Shown piece after piece: positions 47,066-57,690 of a DNA stretch of 64,000 nucleotides. The stretch comes from Pseudomonadales bacterium (GTDB taxonomy: Bacteria; Pseudomonadota; Gammaproteobacteria; Pseudomonadales; Pseudohongiellaceae). The stretch spans positions 372,001 through 436,000 of the forward strand of contig WLWQ01000001.1 in the NCBI GenBank assembly GCA_012103535.1, in the 5' to 3' direction. The notes below the pieces were generated by a model. It saw nothing but the letters and a program-made list of their open reading frames with translations. It did not search any database and was not told the origin of the DNA. Within the stretch, counting starts at the first letter, position 1. Each line of letters begins with the position of its first letter. The position numbers and the translations under genes are program-made.

Positions 47066-50000
47066 TTATTCGGCAGGATTATCGAGGGTGGCTACTAACT
47101 CTTCAGCTTCTTTCACCTGCTCATCGCTACCTTCTTTAATTACTTCTTGGAGAATTTCTTTCGCGCCTTCGGCGTCACCCATCTTCTGGTAAGCATAAGC
47201 CAGTTCAAGTTTAGTCGCAGTTTCATCATCGTCAGATAAGAGGTCAACTTCTTCTGCTTCACCGACAGACTCGATTTCTATTTCTTCATCGTCGGAAAGA
47301 AAGCCCAGATCATCCAGATCGTCTTCCTCCTCTTCTTCAACTACCGCAGGTTCTGCTAAATCTTCGCCATCATCGCTTCCTAAATCGATTTCTATGTCAT
47401 CGGAGTCATCCACGGCTACGGCTACTGCTTCAACTTCTTCGACTTCTATTGCACTCTCGGCATCTAGATCAATGACGTCGTCGTTGTCATCAGCGCCTTC
47501 AACTGAAACTTCTGGAAGATCTTCTGCGGCGGCGGTTTCTAAATCAAAGTCGAAGTCATCGTCTACAGAATCCAAACTGTCTTCGACTGCATCAGTTTCA
47601 GCCGCTGCTTCTTCAGAAGGACTATCAACCGAATCAGAGTCGTCTTCAATATCGAAACTAACCTCTTCGATATCTTCTTCTGCCACTTCTGCTTCCGCAG
47701 GAGCTTCAGCCACCTCTGGTGAAGCAGCATCATCATCCAAATCGAAATCAAATGATTCAATATCTTCTACTGGGGCTTCTTCTTCCTCGGCACTGTCCTT
47801 GATTTCTTCTTTGTCGAATTCGAAATCAAGACTGTTTTCATCGTCCTCGGCAGAGGCTTCGCTAGACCCTTCTTCTTTGTCCGCCGCTTCCTCCGCTGCT
47901 CCTTCCTGACCTGGCAGATCATCAGTATCGAAAGAGAAAGTCTCCATTTCGATATCTTCTTCCTCTTCCGGAGCTGCATCAGCTACGTCAGTATCAGCAT
48001 CAAACTCAAGGGCATCGATCTCGAGGTCGTCTGCGTCCTTGCTGGCACCAGCTGACAGCTCAGCATCATCGCTATCTGTTGAATCCATTTCGAATTCGTC
48101 TAATTCAGCGCTAGTCTCTGTCTCACCATCCTCTGTCTCATCATCGGCTTCACTGGCTGCTGATTCAGCAACTTCATCTTCTACCAAGTCATTCAGTAAA
48201 TCTTCTTCTGCCGACTCTGCTTCTGCCGACTCTGCTTCACCCGCTGCATCAGAGTCTTCCGCTGCGGCGGCGTCATCTCCTCCACCGAGATCAAAAGTCA
48301 TGTCGACGCCGCCAGGCTCTTCAAAATCCAGGTCTTCTGCACTCTCTTCATCTGACTTTTCTGCTGCAGATTCTTCTTCTTTCTGTGCAGCATCGTCGGT
48401 CGCTGCGTCTAAATCAAAACCATCATCGAATGTATCCAGGTCTATGCCTAAATCATCCAGAAACGATGCGCTTTCCTCAGTTTTTTGCGGTTCGGCTTTT
48501 GCTGGTTCCTTACCTTCTTCTTCGGTTTCTGCCTCAGTGGTATCTGCTTCAGCCGCCGCTTCAGTTTGGAAAGTACTTCTTAAAATTTCTACCTGGCGAT
48601 CCAAGACTGGACTCATTGCTGCTGCAATGATTTCGGCGTGGGCTTCGAAGGCATCGGTATCTTCTTGAGTTGCGAGAATTTCCAGTAGTTTGATACGCGC
48701 TTCATGATCTTCCGGCTCTGCAGTGAGCGCTTCATTTAGCATCGTGGCGACTTCATCCAACTGACTCTCGGCAATCAGTTCATTTGCCTTTCCAATCAGA
48801 GCATTTTCTTCCGATTCAGCGGCGGATTCTTCATCATCGCCGATGATTTCATCCAGCTCAGTATCAAGATCGCCTTCACCGAATTCTGCGGCGACTGCTG
48901 CGTCACCGTTATTTTCTGAATCTACTGCTTCGTCATCGACACCATCACTTGGGAATTCCTTCTCTGCCATTTCGTCGAGATCTTCATCGTCTAAACCGGC
49001 TGCTCTATTGCGGCGCAGAAGTAGAACTACGATCAACAGAATGACCAAGATGATGCCGAACAGCATCATTAAAGTATTGCCAGTGAGGATGCGCATTACA
49101 TCACTCATTAAGCCACCATGGCTGGATTGCGGCGGCTCGGCGATATCTGCTTCGATGGCAGCTTGAGCGGCGGTCACGGCAGCATCTGCTTCAGCCTGGA
49201 CAGCTGCCTCGGCAAGCTGTTCCTGTAACTGGGCTAGTTGCAGATCCTGCAGTTGAATAATTTCTTGAGAAGCATCTATTTGGGATTCCAGGTCCGCCAA
49301 GCGTGAATCGAGTTCTTCTCTTTCAATCCGCGCTCTGTCTGCCTCTTCCTGGCGCAGAGCAAGTTGATTCTCTAGCTCAGCGATTCGCCGATCTAACTCT
49401 GCATTCTCTTCATCGTCCGACTCACCGGCACCACTGGCAGCATCGATTGCATCCGGATCGCCAGTGACAACACTCAGTTGTCCTTGTTGTTCTGCCTGCT
49501 CGGGTGGCTCATCTTGAGTCGGTGGTGCTAGCGGTTGTACATCGGCGATCTGCTGGTTTTGACGATTCACTTCGTCAATGGCTTCCCGCGCATCTATGTT
49601 TTGTATTTCATCCAGCGTCGGTATTCTAAGCACCTCGCCGCTGCGCATCTGATTTATGTTGTCGTCAGAAAAAGCGTCAGGATTCAATTCCTGTAGAGCC
49701 AACATAGTCTGTTGAATAGATACGGAGGTATCAGGTCTAACTCTTAAAGCAATATCAGACAGGGTGTCAGAAACCGAAGTTGTAATAGTTTCAGGTTTAG
49801 CAGGTGCTGGTTCTTCGACATCTGCAACGGCTTCTTCTTCGATGACCTCTTCGACAGGTTCATCCTCAACTGCTGCCACGTCTTCTACCGGTGGCTCTTC
49901 TGGCTCCACTGGCTCATCTGCTAATTCTGTCGGCGTCGGTTCAATTTCTTCGTTTACCGGTGCAGGTTCGTCTTCTACCGGCGCTGGAGTCTGATCTTGG

Positions 50001-50566
50001 ATAACTTCAGGTTCAAGAACTGGCGCTACTGAAGGAGTAACCGGTGGAGTAACTGGAGCTGACACAGCAGGAGTCTGATCGACAAAAGGCTGTGAAGGAG
50101 CTTGCTGGTCAGCGTCAGGACTCTGCAATATCGGACTTATTGGTGCCCGCACGTCATCAATTTGCTCGTCCTGAAATACCGGAAGATCGAGTAAGACCGT
50201 GTGTTCGCTCAGCAAGCGACCATTCGGCCAGCGCGTTTCCAAGATGAAACTAAGAAAGGGTTCTCGAACTATCTGGTTTGAAGTCAGGGTGACGTAGTCG
50301 CCCTGGGGAGTCGATTCTATGTTAAAGCGGATATTGGTGAGAAAAATAACCCGTTCAATATTGAAGCGCTCGAAATCATCTGCAGATGCCATCTGCACCG
50401 TTACGTCCTGCAGACGAGTATCACCAAGCTGCAAGATTTCAATACGCACCCTGAGAGGTTGATTCAGACTGGATTCGACACTGACGGTGCCGAGTCCCAG
50501 GGCAAAGACCTGTGTCGCCATGCTACACAGCAGCATGGTTAAAATGACGACGGATTTACGTAGCAT
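47066..50566 (-). CDS. fimV: FimV-type pole/LysM protein with a long acidic cytoplasmic region
   Basis: Large polar hub protein of about 1166 residues; in Pseudomonas FimV supports type IV pilus assembly and cAMP signalling. The ATG at 50564-50566 is preferred over a TTG six codons upstream. Order: signal peptide (MLRKSVVILTMLLCSMATQV), beta-rich periplasmic domain (GTVSVESSLNQPLRVRIEIL), a Pro/Glu/Val-rich linker, a LysM-like module (about 255-320), a coiled coil, a membrane helix (TLMMLFGIILVILLIVVLLL, about 500), then some 570 residues dominated by Asp, Glu, Ala and Ser, and a C-terminal TPR-like FimV domain (LELAYAYQKMGDAEGAKEIL). The composition makes long Ser-rich shadow frames on the other strand. 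Confidence 0.94.
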   Translation of the reverse strand: MLRKSVVILTMLLCSMATQVFALGLGTVSVESSLNQPLRVRIEILQLGDTRLQDVTVQMASADDFERFNIERVIFLTNIRFNIESTPQGDYVTLTSNQIVREPFLSFILETRWPNGRLLSEHTVLLDLPVFQDEQIDDVRAPISPILQSPDADQQAPSQPFVDQTPAVSAPVTPPVTPSVAPVLEPEVIQDQTPAPVEDEPAPVNEEIEPTPTELADEPVEPEEPPVEDVAAVEDEPVEEVIEEEAVADVEEPAPAKPETITTSVSDTLSDIALRVRPDTSVSIQQTMLALQELNPDAFSDDNINQMRSGEVLRIPTLDEIQNIDAREAIDEVNRQNQQIADVQPLAPPTQDEPPEQAEQQGQLSVVTGDPDAIDAASGAGESDDEENAELDRRIAELENQLALRQEEADRARIEREELDSRLADLESQIDASQEIIQLQDLQLAQLQEQLAEAAVQAEADAAVTAAQAAIEADIAEPPQSSHGGLMSDVMRILTGNTLMMLFGIILVILLIVVLLLRRNRAAGLDDEDLDEMAEKEFPSDGVDDEAVDSENNGDAAVAAEFGEGDLDTELDEIIGDDEESAAESEENALIGKANELIAESQLDEVATMLNEALTAEPEDHEARIKLLEILATQEDTDAFEAHAEIIAAAMSPVLDRQVEILRSTFQTEAAAEADTTEAETEEEGKEPAKAEPQKTEESASFLDDLGIDLDTFDDGFDLDAATDDAAQKEEESAAEKSDEESAEDLDFEEPGGVDMTFDLGGGDDAAAAEDSDAAGEAESAEAESAEEDLLNDLVEDEVAESAASEADDETEDGETETSAELDEFEMDSTDSDDAELSAGASKDADDLEIDALEFDADTDVADAAPEEEEDIEMETFSFDTDDLPGQEGAAEEAADKEEGSSEASAEDDENSLDFEFDKEEIKDSAEEEEAPVEDIESFDFDLDDDAASPEVAEAPAEAEVAEEDIEEVSFDIEDDSDSVDSPSEEAAAETDAVEDSLDSVDDDFDFDLETAAAEDLPEVSVEGADDNDDVIDLDAESAIEVEEVEAVAVAVDDSDDIEIDLGSDDGEDLAEPAVVEEEEEDDLDDLGFLSDDEEIEIESVGEAEEVDLLSDDDETATKLELAYAYQKMGDAEGAKEILQEVIKEGSDEQVKEAEELVATLDNPAE

Positions 50567-50712
50567 CTTCCCTTTTTCTCTCAACGGAACTTCCAGCTTT
50601 CCTAGGATTTCCCTGGTTGACTCTTGAGCTCTAATTCTTAGGTTAGTAAATACTGCAAAATTTAACTAAAAATATTTAATTTTGTTTCTTCACTAGAGCT
50701 TGCAAGTATTCA

Positions 50713-51732
50713 TTATAAGTAGCTTTTTATCAACTCTTCGGCTATTTGCACTGAGTTCAAAGCCGCTCCTTTTCGCACGTTATCGGCCACCACCCAAAGA
50801 TTTACACCGTTGGGAAAAGAGATATCCTGCCGAATTCTCCCTACGAAAACTGAGTCCTGGCCCGCAGAATCGTTAACTGCAGTGGGGTAGCCGCCGTCTT
50901 TACGCTCGTCGATAACGGTAATTCCGGCCGCTTTTTCCAGCAATTCCCTGACTTCCCCTTCGCTTATAGGCTTTTCAGTCTCGATCTGGACAGCCTCGGA
51001 ATGCCCGTAAAACACTGGTACCCGTACGCAGGTAGCCGAAACCTGAATACTGTCATCAGCAAAGATCTTGCGGGTTTCCCAGTTCATCTTCATCTCTTCT
51101 TTGGTGTAGCCGTTGTCCATAAAATCATCAATCTGGGGTAGCGCATTAAAGGCGATCTGCCTGGGGTATACCTCACATTCCGCTTCGCGGCCGTTGAGTA
51201 GCTCTGCAGTTTGCTTCGCCAGCTCCTGTACTGCAGCTTTGCCAGTACCAGATACTGCCTGATAGGTGGCAACACTAATTCGCTTAATACCGGCCGCATC
51301 GTGGATCGGCTTTAGTGCTAATAACATCTGGATCGTCGAGCAATTGGGGTTGGCGATGATATTGCGATTTCGATAGTCGGCAATTTTGTCGGCATTCACC
51401 TCCGGAACCACTAGCGGAATATCGTCGTCATACCGAAAATAGGAAGTGTTATCGATAACGATACAGCCCGCAGCGCCTGCCTTTGGGGCATATTCAGCAG
51501 ACACGCTTCCCCCCGCGGAGAACAGTCCGATTTGAGCCTTGGAAAAGTCGAATTCCGCCAAATTGCCCACGGTAACTGGTTTGTTTTTGTACATAACGGT
51601 CGTCCCCGCAGAGCGCTCGCTAGCCAGGGGATAGAGTTCATTAACCGGAAAGTCACGCTGTGCCAATATTTCCAGCATGGCTTCCCCAACTGCGCCTGTT
51701 GCGCCAACTACAGCAACATTGAAATTACTCAT
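50713..51732 (-). CDS. asd: Aspartate-semialdehyde dehydrogenase
   Basis: NADPH-dependent reduction of aspartyl phosphate to the semialdehyde, precursor of lysine, threonine, methionine and diaminopimelate. The 339 residues start FNVAVVGATGAVGEAMLEIL (nucleotide fold). The catalytic Cys is in ANPNCSTIQMLLALKPIH and the active-site His in VRVPVFYGHSEAVQIE. It lies 62 bases after leuD and 128-146 before fimV, again a conserved order. Confidence 0.97.
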   Translation of the reverse strand: MSNFNVAVVGATGAVGEAMLEILAQRDFPVNELYPLASERSAGTTVMYKNKPVTVGNLAEFDFSKAQIGLFSAGGSVSAEYAPKAGAAGCIVIDNTSYFRYDDDIPLVVPEVNADKIADYRNRNIIANPNCSTIQMLLALKPIHDAAGIKRISVATYQAVSGTGKAAVQELAKQTAELLNGREAECEVYPRQIAFNALPQIDDFMDNGYTKEEMKMNWETRKIFADDSIQVSATCVRVPVFYGHSEAVQIETEKPISEGEVRELLEKAAGITVIDERKDGGYPTAVNDSAGQDSVFVGRIRQDISFPNGVNLWVVADNVRKGAALNSVQIAEELIKSYL

Positions 51733-51794
51733 GGTTCTCTCTTTTGACCGTGTCAGTTCTAAGTAAAGGGTCTAACTTGTTGAAAATACGGTGT

Positions 51795-52448
51795 TTACGA
51801 AGTCTCTGGGGTAGTAAAGTACCAGGGAGAAGCTGCTCGCCACTGTGCTTCAAATGCCTGAATTTCAGTAGCATCTTCGAGGGTTATGCCAATGTCGTCC
51901 AAACCATGCAATAAGCAGTGTTTGCGAAATTCATCCACAGTAAATTCTAGGGTAGATCCATCGGGTTTGCTGATGGTTTGGGACGCCAAATCAATTTCAA
52001 GTTCATAGCCTTCAGTGCTCTCGACCTCCTGAAATAGCTGATCCACCGCGGCCCGCTCTAATACGATAGGGAGCAAGCCATTCTTAAAGCAATTATTGAA
52101 AAAGATATCTGCGTAGCTGGGAGCAATAATGACTCGAAATCCGTAGTCATCCAGTGCCCAGGGGGCGTGCTCGCGGGAGGATCCACAACCAAAATTATCG
52201 CGCCCAAGTAAAACACTACAGCCCTGATAACGCGGCTGGTTGAGGACAAAATCAGGGTTTATAGGCCGCTGACTATTATCACTATCAGGCTCCCCTTTAT
52301 CGAGATAACGATGTTCGTCGAACAGGTTTACACCGAAGCCAGAGCGCTTGATGGATTTAAGGAATTGCTTGGGAATAATAAAGTCTGTATCCACATTTGC
52401 ACGATCCAGTGGAAGCACCAAGCCCTTCTCTACAATAAATTTCTTCAT
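51795..52448 (-). CDS. leuD: 3-isopropylmalate dehydratase small subunit
   Basis: Small subunit of isopropylmalate isomerase, second step of leucine synthesis. 217 residues, aconitase swivel domain: [17 protein letters not shown] and [20 protein letters not shown]. It lies 51 bases after leuC. The next gene is asd: leuB, which normally follows in Pseudomonas, is absent. Confidence 0.97.
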   Translation of the reverse strand: MKKFIVEKGLVLPLDRANVDTDFIIPKQFLKSIKRSGFGVNLFDEHRYLDKGEPDSDNSQRPINPDFVLNQPRYQGCSVLLGRDNFGCGSSREHAPWALDDYGFRVIIAPSYADIFFNNCFKNGLLPIVLERAAVDQLFQEVESTEGYELEIDLASQTISKPDGSTLEFTVDEFRKHCLLHGLDDIGITLEDATEIQAFEAQWRAASPWYFTTPETS

Positions 52449-52499
52449 ATAAAACTCTTATCTTATTGAAATAATTAATAATTTAACTATTAAAAATTC

Positions 52500-53924
52500 T
52501 TAACTATTTATTTCTCGTATATCAACGAAATGGCCATGAATTGCTGCTGCCGCTGCCATTGCCGGACTCACCAGATGGGTGCGCCCTCCGAATCCCTGAC
52601 GGCCTTCAAAGTTCCGATTCGAAGTCGATGCACAATGTTTTCCTTCTCCAAGCTGGTCTGCGTTCATTGCCAGGCACATAGAGCATCCGGGTTCACGCCA
52701 TTCCAAACCGGCCGCTTTGAAAATCTCGTGCAAACCCTCTTTCTCCGCCTGCTGCTTGACCAATCCCGATCCGGGCACAACCATTGCCAGTTCTACGTTA
52801 TCTGCCACTTTCTTGCCGGCTACAACTTGAGCCGCTTCCCGCAGATCCTCGATCCGGGAATTGGTGCAAGAGCCGATGAATACGCAATCCAGCTTGATGT
52901 CGCTTATGGGAGTGCCGCCCGTCAAGCCCATGTATTGCAAGGCTTGCTCGATATTGCTGCGCTTGATGCTGTCTGCCTCAGAAGCCGGATCCGGGATGCT
53001 GCCAGTCACTGGTGCCACCATTTCCGGCGATGTTCCCCAAGTGACCTGGGGTTCAATCGATGCCGCTTCGAGCTCGATGATGCGATCAAATTCGGCATCG
53101 GAATCTGAGACCAGATCCAGCCAGGCAGCCGCAGCCTGGTCCCACAGTTCGCCATGAGGCGCGAAGGGCCTGTCTTTAATGTATTCCAGGGTCTTTTCGT
53201 CCACCGCAATCAATCCAGCACGGGCTCCCGCTTCAATAGCCATGTTGCACACTGTCATGCGCCCTTCGATGGATAGTGATTGGATAGCTTCTCCTGCAAA
53301 TTCAATGGTATAGCCAGTTCCTCCTGCAGTACCGATTTCACCGATTATGGCCAGTACCACGTCTTTGGCTGTCACCCCCGGATTGAGACTGCCATTCACA
53401 CGCACCAGCATATTCTGCATTTTCTTTTGCATCAGACACTGGGTTGCCAGCACATGCTCGACCTCTGACGTGCCGATACCATGAGCTAATGCGCCCAGTG
53501 CCCCATGGGTAGAGGTGTGGGAATCGCCACAAACAATGGTCATACCCGGTAAAGTGGCGCCCTGTTCAGGGCCTACAACGTGAACGATACCTTGACGTAA
53601 ATCATTCATTTCAAGCTCGAAGATATTGAATTCCCTACAGTTTGCATCGAGCGTTTCTACTTGGATCTTGGAAACTGGATCCTTTATACCTGCCAATCCC
53701 TGACTTCTCTCATCGCTGGTAGTAGGAATGTTGTGATCCGGGACTGCCAAATTGGCCCCCGCACGCCAGGGTGACCGCCCCGCAAGGCGCAAGCCTTCGA
53801 AGGCCTGTGGTGATGTCACTTCATGGATGAGGTGCCGATCAATATAGATTAATGCAGTGCCGTCATCTCGTTGTTTTACTAGATGAGCATCCCAAATTTT
53901 GTCGTAGAGAGTCTTGCCACTCAT
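52500..53924 (-). CDS. leuC: 3-isopropylmalate dehydratase large subunit
   Basis: Large, iron-sulfur subunit of isopropylmalate isomerase, about 474 residues. The start is taken as the ATG at 53922-53924 ([14 protein letters not shown]); a TTG four codons upstream is less typical. The 4Fe-4S ligands are in [15 protein letters not shown] and [31 protein letters not shown] is also diagnostic. First gene of the long minus-strand block that ends with purF. The 80-90 bases upstream are AT-rich and may hold its promoter. Confidence 0.97.
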   Translation of the reverse strand: MSGKTLYDKIWDAHLVKQRDDGTALIYIDRHLIHEVTSPQAFEGLRLAGRSPWRAGANLAVPDHNIPTTSDERSQGLAGIKDPVSKIQVETLDANCREFNIFELEMNDLRQGIVHVVGPEQGATLPGMTIVCGDSHTSTHGALGALAHGIGTSEVEHVLATQCLMQKKMQNMLVRVNGSLNPGVTAKDVVLAIIGEIGTAGGTGYTIEFAGEAIQSLSIEGRMTVCNMAIEAGARAGLIAVDEKTLEYIKDRPFAPHGELWDQAAAAWLDLVSDSDAEFDRIIELEAASIEPQVTWGTSPEMVAPVTGSIPDPASEADSIKRSNIEQALQYMGLTGGTPISDIKLDCVFIGSCTNSRIEDLREAAQVVAGKKVADNVELAMVVPGSGLVKQQAEKEGLHEIFKAAGLEWREPGCSMCLAMNADQLGEGKHCASTSNRNFEGRQGFGGRTHLVSPAMAAAAAIHGHFVDIREINS

Positions 53925-54016
53925 GTTCTTAACCAACTTAATAGAAGATATAAACTAAATGGTATAACTTGCTGTTATATATAATAAAATACTTTGAATT
54001 AGCTGAAATTCTAGGC

Positions 54017-55099
54017 TTAGGTAGAGCTAGGTTTGCGGGTTTCCCCGATCTGGCCTCGATCCCTGAGTAGATGATCCATGAGCACTAGCGCCAGCATGGC
54101 TTCCGCAATTGGAGTTGCACGAATACCCACGCAGGGATCATGACGGCCAGTGGTGACCACTTCATCCGCTTCGCCGCGTATATTAATCGATTTTCCCGGT
54201 ATCCGGATACTGGAAGTAGGCTTCAAGGCAATACTGGCAACAATATCCTGGCCACTGGAAATGCCCCCTAGTACCCCTCCTGCATTGTTTCCTTCGAATC
54301 CGTCCTGGGTAATTTCATCCCGATGCTCGCTTCCCTTTTGTTCAACCGAATCGAAGCCAGCGCCGATTTCGACCCCTTTCACTGCATTAATACTCATTAA
54401 TGCCTTGGCGATATCTGCGTCTAAGCGATCAAATATAGGCTCACCCAAGCCAGCAGGAACATTACGAGCCTGCACGCAGATGCGCGCACCAATGGAATTA
54501 CCCTCTTTCCCGAGGGCAGCCATAAACTCCTCCATTTCTTGAACCTTACCTGGATCCGGGCAGAAGAACGGATTCCGTTCTATCTCGGCAAAATCGACTG
54601 TGTCTATTTTAATAGGCCCAAGTTGGCTCAGATATCCCTGAATAGAGATGCCCAATGTTTGTTGCATGTATTTCTTCGCGATGGCACCAGCCGCAACGCG
54701 CATAGCAGTCTCTCGCGCAGATGCCCGTCCTCCACCGCGATAATCCCTAATTCCGTACTTCTTCCAATAGGTGTAGTCGGCATGAGCCGGTCGGAACTGG
54801 TCCTTTATTTTGCTGTAGTCTTTCGGTCGTTGGTCAGTATTCTCGATTATTAAGCCAATTGGTGTTCCGGTTGTTTTTCCTTCGAACACACCGGATAAAA
54901 TTTTTACTGCATCATCTTCGCGTCGTTGTGTCGTGAATCGAGATTGGCCAGGTTTACGTCGGTCCAGGTCCGCCTGCATGTCGGCTTCACTTAATTCCAA
55001 TCCGGGCGGACAGCCGTCAACCACGCAGCCGAGTGCAGGACCATGACTCTCGCCAAAGCTGGTTACTGTAAACAACTTACCGAATGTATTACCTGACAT
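54017..55099 (-). CDS. aroC: Chorismate synthase
   Basis: Last enzyme of the shikimate pathway, FMN-dependent elimination from EPSP to chorismate. 360 residues with [20 protein letters not shown] at the start, [19 protein letters not shown], and [17 protein letters not shown] near the end. Follows prmB by 84 bases, the usual neighbour. It feeds the tryptophan and folate branches also seen in this window. Confidence 0.97.
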   Translation of the reverse strand: MSGNTFGKLFTVTSFGESHGPALGCVVDGCPPGLELSEADMQADLDRRKPGQSRFTTQRREDDAVKILSGVFEGKTTGTPIGLIIENTDQRPKDYSKIKDQFRPAHADYTYWKKYGIRDYRGGGRASARETAMRVAAGAIAKKYMQQTLGISIQGYLSQLGPIKIDTVDFAEIERNPFFCPDPGKVQEMEEFMAALGKEGNSIGARICVQARNVPAGLGEPIFDRLDADIAKALMSINAVKGVEIGAGFDSVEQKGSEHRDEITQDGFEGNNAGGVLGGISSGQDIVASIALKPTSSIRIPGKSINIRGEADEVVTTGRHDPCVGIRATPIAEAMLALVLMDHLLRDRGQIGETRKPSST

Positions 55100-55183
55100 A
55101 GGAACGGCCGTTAGTTTTGAAGCAGATTAGTTGCAAACAAGTCTGAGAATAGAGATGCAAATAAAAAGGTGGCGCATTGTACA

Positions 55184-56062
55184 CTAATTAAACTCCTCGC
55201 TGTACTGCTCGAGCTGCGCACGACTTAAAGCAAATACACCTTCACCGCCGTTTGCAAACTCCAACCAAAGAAACGGAACCGTACTATAGCGTTGTGCTAA
55301 CAATTCTGCAGAGTAACCTACTTCCATAATCAGCAAACCATCCGCGCTCAAATGTGTTGCTGCTTCTCTGATGATCTTAACTGGTAAATCCAAGCCTTCC
55401 TGATCACTTACCAATCCTCTATGCGGCTCGGCCTTGAATTCCAATGGTAGCGATTCATATTCCTTTTGAGATACATAAGGTGGGTTACACAAAATTAAGT
55501 CATAGGATTTTTCTATGCTGGCAAATAGATCGGAGCGAATAGTCTCAACTCGTGCGGCAAGCTCATGCAGTTTGATATTGTTCTGCGCGAGCTCTAAAGC
55601 TGCAGTATCAATATCCGCTAAATCAACCTGTGAATTCGTAAGATAATTGGCGGTGGCAATTCCAATGCAACCACCTCCGCAACAAAGATCCAAAACTCGA
55701 TTAGGCTCATCGTTAAGCAATGGCTGGAATCTATTAATTATCAATTCCGCCATTGGTGATCGTGGAACAAGAGCCCGTTCATCACAATAGAATTTAAGAT
55801 CAGCGAACCAGGCTTCATTTAACAAATACGCTACCGGTATGTGTTGTTCTATTCTTTTCTTTACCAGTTTATTGAGAATTAAGAGCTCATCTTCTTTGAT
55901 CTTTCGGTTTACCTGATCCAACTTTTCCTGAAAGCTAATACCCAAAGCTCCATACACCAAATAGACCGCCTCATCCAACGCATTGTCGGTTCCATGACCG
56001 AAGAATATTTGCGCTGCCTCGAACTGATCTTTGATTTCTTCGATGTAGTGAATTAGTTCCAA
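55184..56062 (-). CDS. prmB: Ribosomal protein L3 N5-glutamine methyltransferase
   Basis: SAM-dependent methyltransferase of the HemK/PrmC group that methylates a glutamine of ribosomal protein L3. 292 residues: N-terminal helical part, then VLDLCCGGGCIGIATANYL for SAM binding and LILCNPPYVSQKEY with the catalytic NPPY. PALVPRSPMAELI-type segment (RALVPRSPMAELIINRF) precedes. Position next to aroC supports prmB rather than prmC, which usually follows prfA. Confidence 0.92.
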   Translation of the reverse strand: MELIHYIEEIKDQFEAAQIFFGHGTDNALDEAVYLVYGALGISFQEKLDQVNRKIKEDELLILNKLVKKRIEQHIPVAYLLNEAWFADLKFYCDERALVPRSPMAELIINRFQPLLNDEPNRVLDLCCGGGCIGIATANYLTNSQVDLADIDTAALELAQNNIKLHELAARVETIRSDLFASIEKSYDLILCNPPYVSQKEYESLPLEFKAEPHRGLVSDQEGLDLPVKIIREAATHLSADGLLIMEVGYSAELLAQRYSTVPFLWLEFANGGEGVFALSRAQLEQYSEEFN

Positions 56063-56166
56063 AACTTCTCTACCACTCTTCTCAATACAGGCTAAAAAAA
56101 CTTTACCATCACTAATAGTTATCGTAGGGTAGCGTCCTCTTTAAAGTACTTACGAGCTTTATTTCG

Positions 56167-56706
56167 ATGGAAGACGCCTACCTGAAAATCTTGCAAGAAA
56201 TCGGTGAAAATCCCGACCGTGACGGTCTAAGGGATACACCGAAACGCGCAGCCAAGGCCATGGGGTTTCTAATGCAGGGCTACCAGATGGATATCGACCA
56301 GGTGATAAATAATGCCCTGTTCGATTCAGATTCTGACGAAATGGTAATCGTTAAAGATATTGAACTCTATTCAATGTGCGAACACCATATGCTGCCCTTT
56401 ATTGGAAAGTGCCACGTTGCTTATCTTCCTGCTGGCAAAGTTATTGGACTTTCAAAAATAGCCCGGTTAGTGGATGTGTTCGCAAGACGGCTTCAAATTC
56501 AGGAACATCTGACCAATGAAATTGCCAACTGCATTCTTGATAAGACTAGCGCTGCCGGCGCAGCCGTAATTATTGAAGCGCAGCATATGTGCATGATGAT
56601 GCGCGGAGTGGAAAAGCAAAACTCGGTGATGACGACTTCAAGCATGCTCGGTGCATTCAGAAACAGCCCAAGCACCAGAAATGAATTCTTGTTATTGATC
56701 AGCTAG
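56167..56706 (+). CDS. folE: GTP cyclohydrolase I
   Basis: Opens GTP to 7,8-dihydroneopterin triphosphate, first step of folate synthesis. 179 residues, the short form without the longer E. coli N-terminus. Zinc ligands are in [20 protein letters not shown], with [18 protein letters not shown] as the second signature. The only plus-strand gene in the last 30 kb; divergent from prmB, convergent with the DUF4892 gene. Confidence 0.96.
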   Translation: MEDAYLKILQEIGENPDRDGLRDTPKRAAKAMGFLMQGYQMDIDQVINNALFDSDSDEMVIVKDIELYSMCEHHMLPFIGKCHVAYLPAGKVIGLSKIARLVDVFARRLQIQEHLTNEIANCILDKTSAAGAAVIIEAQHMCMMMRGVEKQNSVMTTSSMLGAFRNSPSTRNEFLLLIS

Positions 56707-56714
56707 TGTCGATT

Positions 56715-57644
56715 TTACTGCAATACTAACTCTACTCGGTCGTCACAAACATCCTCATTACAACTTGGAGCTAACGGTCCGACTCCCCTGGCAATAATTC
56801 TATTACCGTCAATCCCTCTACCAATAAGCAACTGCCTTAATACATTAGCTCGTTGCTGAGAGCGTTGCAGCAAAGTATCTACATCATCTTGACCGCTCAG
56901 GTGTGCAACCAGAAAGATGCGCAGTGACGGATCGGTCTGGAGTAGATTTACAGTCGAAGACAAATCAGAGTCATCGGTTAATCCCAAATCATTTTCGAAA
57001 TCAATATCGGGGATTACTATCGAACCCTGTTCTTGCAGGCTTGAAATAAATGCCGTAGGACTAATGATGTCTATACGGGTTTGAGCGCCGCCGATTTCGA
57101 TGACTTCGAAGTAGGCATACAGCCGCCTGTTACCTCGCGTGATGATATAGAGGGCAATATGTGGAGCTGATTCAACATCAGGCCCGGCTCGCATTGCTAT
57201 GTAAAATTGATTTCTTTCTGGCCCGTATAGAATGCGATTTCTAAAAATATCATTGGCCCAGTAGTTACTGCTGCCACACTCTCTTCCGGCGCAGGTAAAT
57301 AATTCGCCGTAGTCCAACTCTTGAATCTGTTCGCGAAAATACGCATAAACGTCTTGGCCGTTAAATTCATTAGAAACTTCGTAGACGATTTTTGTTACAT
57401 CGCCTCTAAGCCGTTCAGAAATTTCAGGAGAAACCAATCCTCGGGTTCTTTGCAGGCTGCCCAGGACCAGGCGGTAATTTACATCTTCCTCAAATTCCAC
57501 TTCCGTAATTTCAGAATCTGGGAATTTCGGGAAGAGCGGATGATCTCGAAAATTGCTGGTTTGCGCAGATAGCGTTGAGCTGAGGAACAGAAGCAGCAAG
57601 CTCGCCGAAACCACAAGTGTTTTTTCTAAGCCAGGCTTAATCAT
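56715..57644 (-). CDS. DUF4892 plus OmpA-like C-terminal domain, exported
   Basis: Exported protein of about 309 residues. The start taken is the ATG at 57642-57644 (MIKPGLEKTLVVSASLLLL), just before the signal peptide ending SSTLSAQ; the frame stays open to 57740 but that part overlaps sixA. After the signal comes a DUF4892-like domain (FPDSEITEVEFEEDVNYRLV; CAGRECGSSNYWAND with two Cys likely paired) and then an OmpA-type peptidoglycan-binding fold (RIFLVAHLSGQDDVDTLLQR, RANVLRQLLIGRGIDGNRI). A 12-base tandem repeat covers its start region. Role unknown; envelope location likely. Confidence 0.8.
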   Translation of the reverse strand: MIKPGLEKTLVVSASLLLLFLSSTLSAQTSNFRDHPLFPKFPDSEITEVEFEEDVNYRLVLGSLQRTRGLVSPEISERLRGDVTKIVYEVSNEFNGQDVYAYFREQIQELDYGELFTCAGRECGSSNYWANDIFRNRILYGPERNQFYIAMRAGPDVESAPHIALYIITRGNRRLYAYFEVIEIGGAQTRIDIISPTAFISSLQEQGSIVIPDIDFENDLGLTDDSDLSSTVNLLQTDPSLRIFLVAHLSGQDDVDTLLQRSQQRANVLRQLLIGRGIDGNRIIARGVGPLAPSCNEDVCDDRVELVLQ

Positions 57645-57690
57645 GGTACAAGTCATGGTGTTGATTATGGTATTGGTTATGGTTCTAGGA
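57643..57690. repeat. Four degenerate 12-base tandem units at the sixA/DUF4892 junction
   Basis: On the plus strand the units all start ATGGT: ATGGTACAAGTC, ATGGTGTTGATT, ATGGTATTGGTT, ATGGTTCTAGGA. They cover the sixA stop codon and the start region of the DUF4892 gene (both on the minus strand), where a ribosome binding site would be expected and none is clear. Confidence 0.7.

Noticed and set aside
47394..48668. Two long serine-rich open frames on the plus strand
   Set aside because: Mirror images of the acidic FimV coding sequence; no ribosome binding site, no family match, extreme composition.
53936..54016. Leader peptide or attenuator before leuC
   Set aside because: Only about 80-90 AT-rich bases; no leucine-rich short frame or terminator hairpin was seen.
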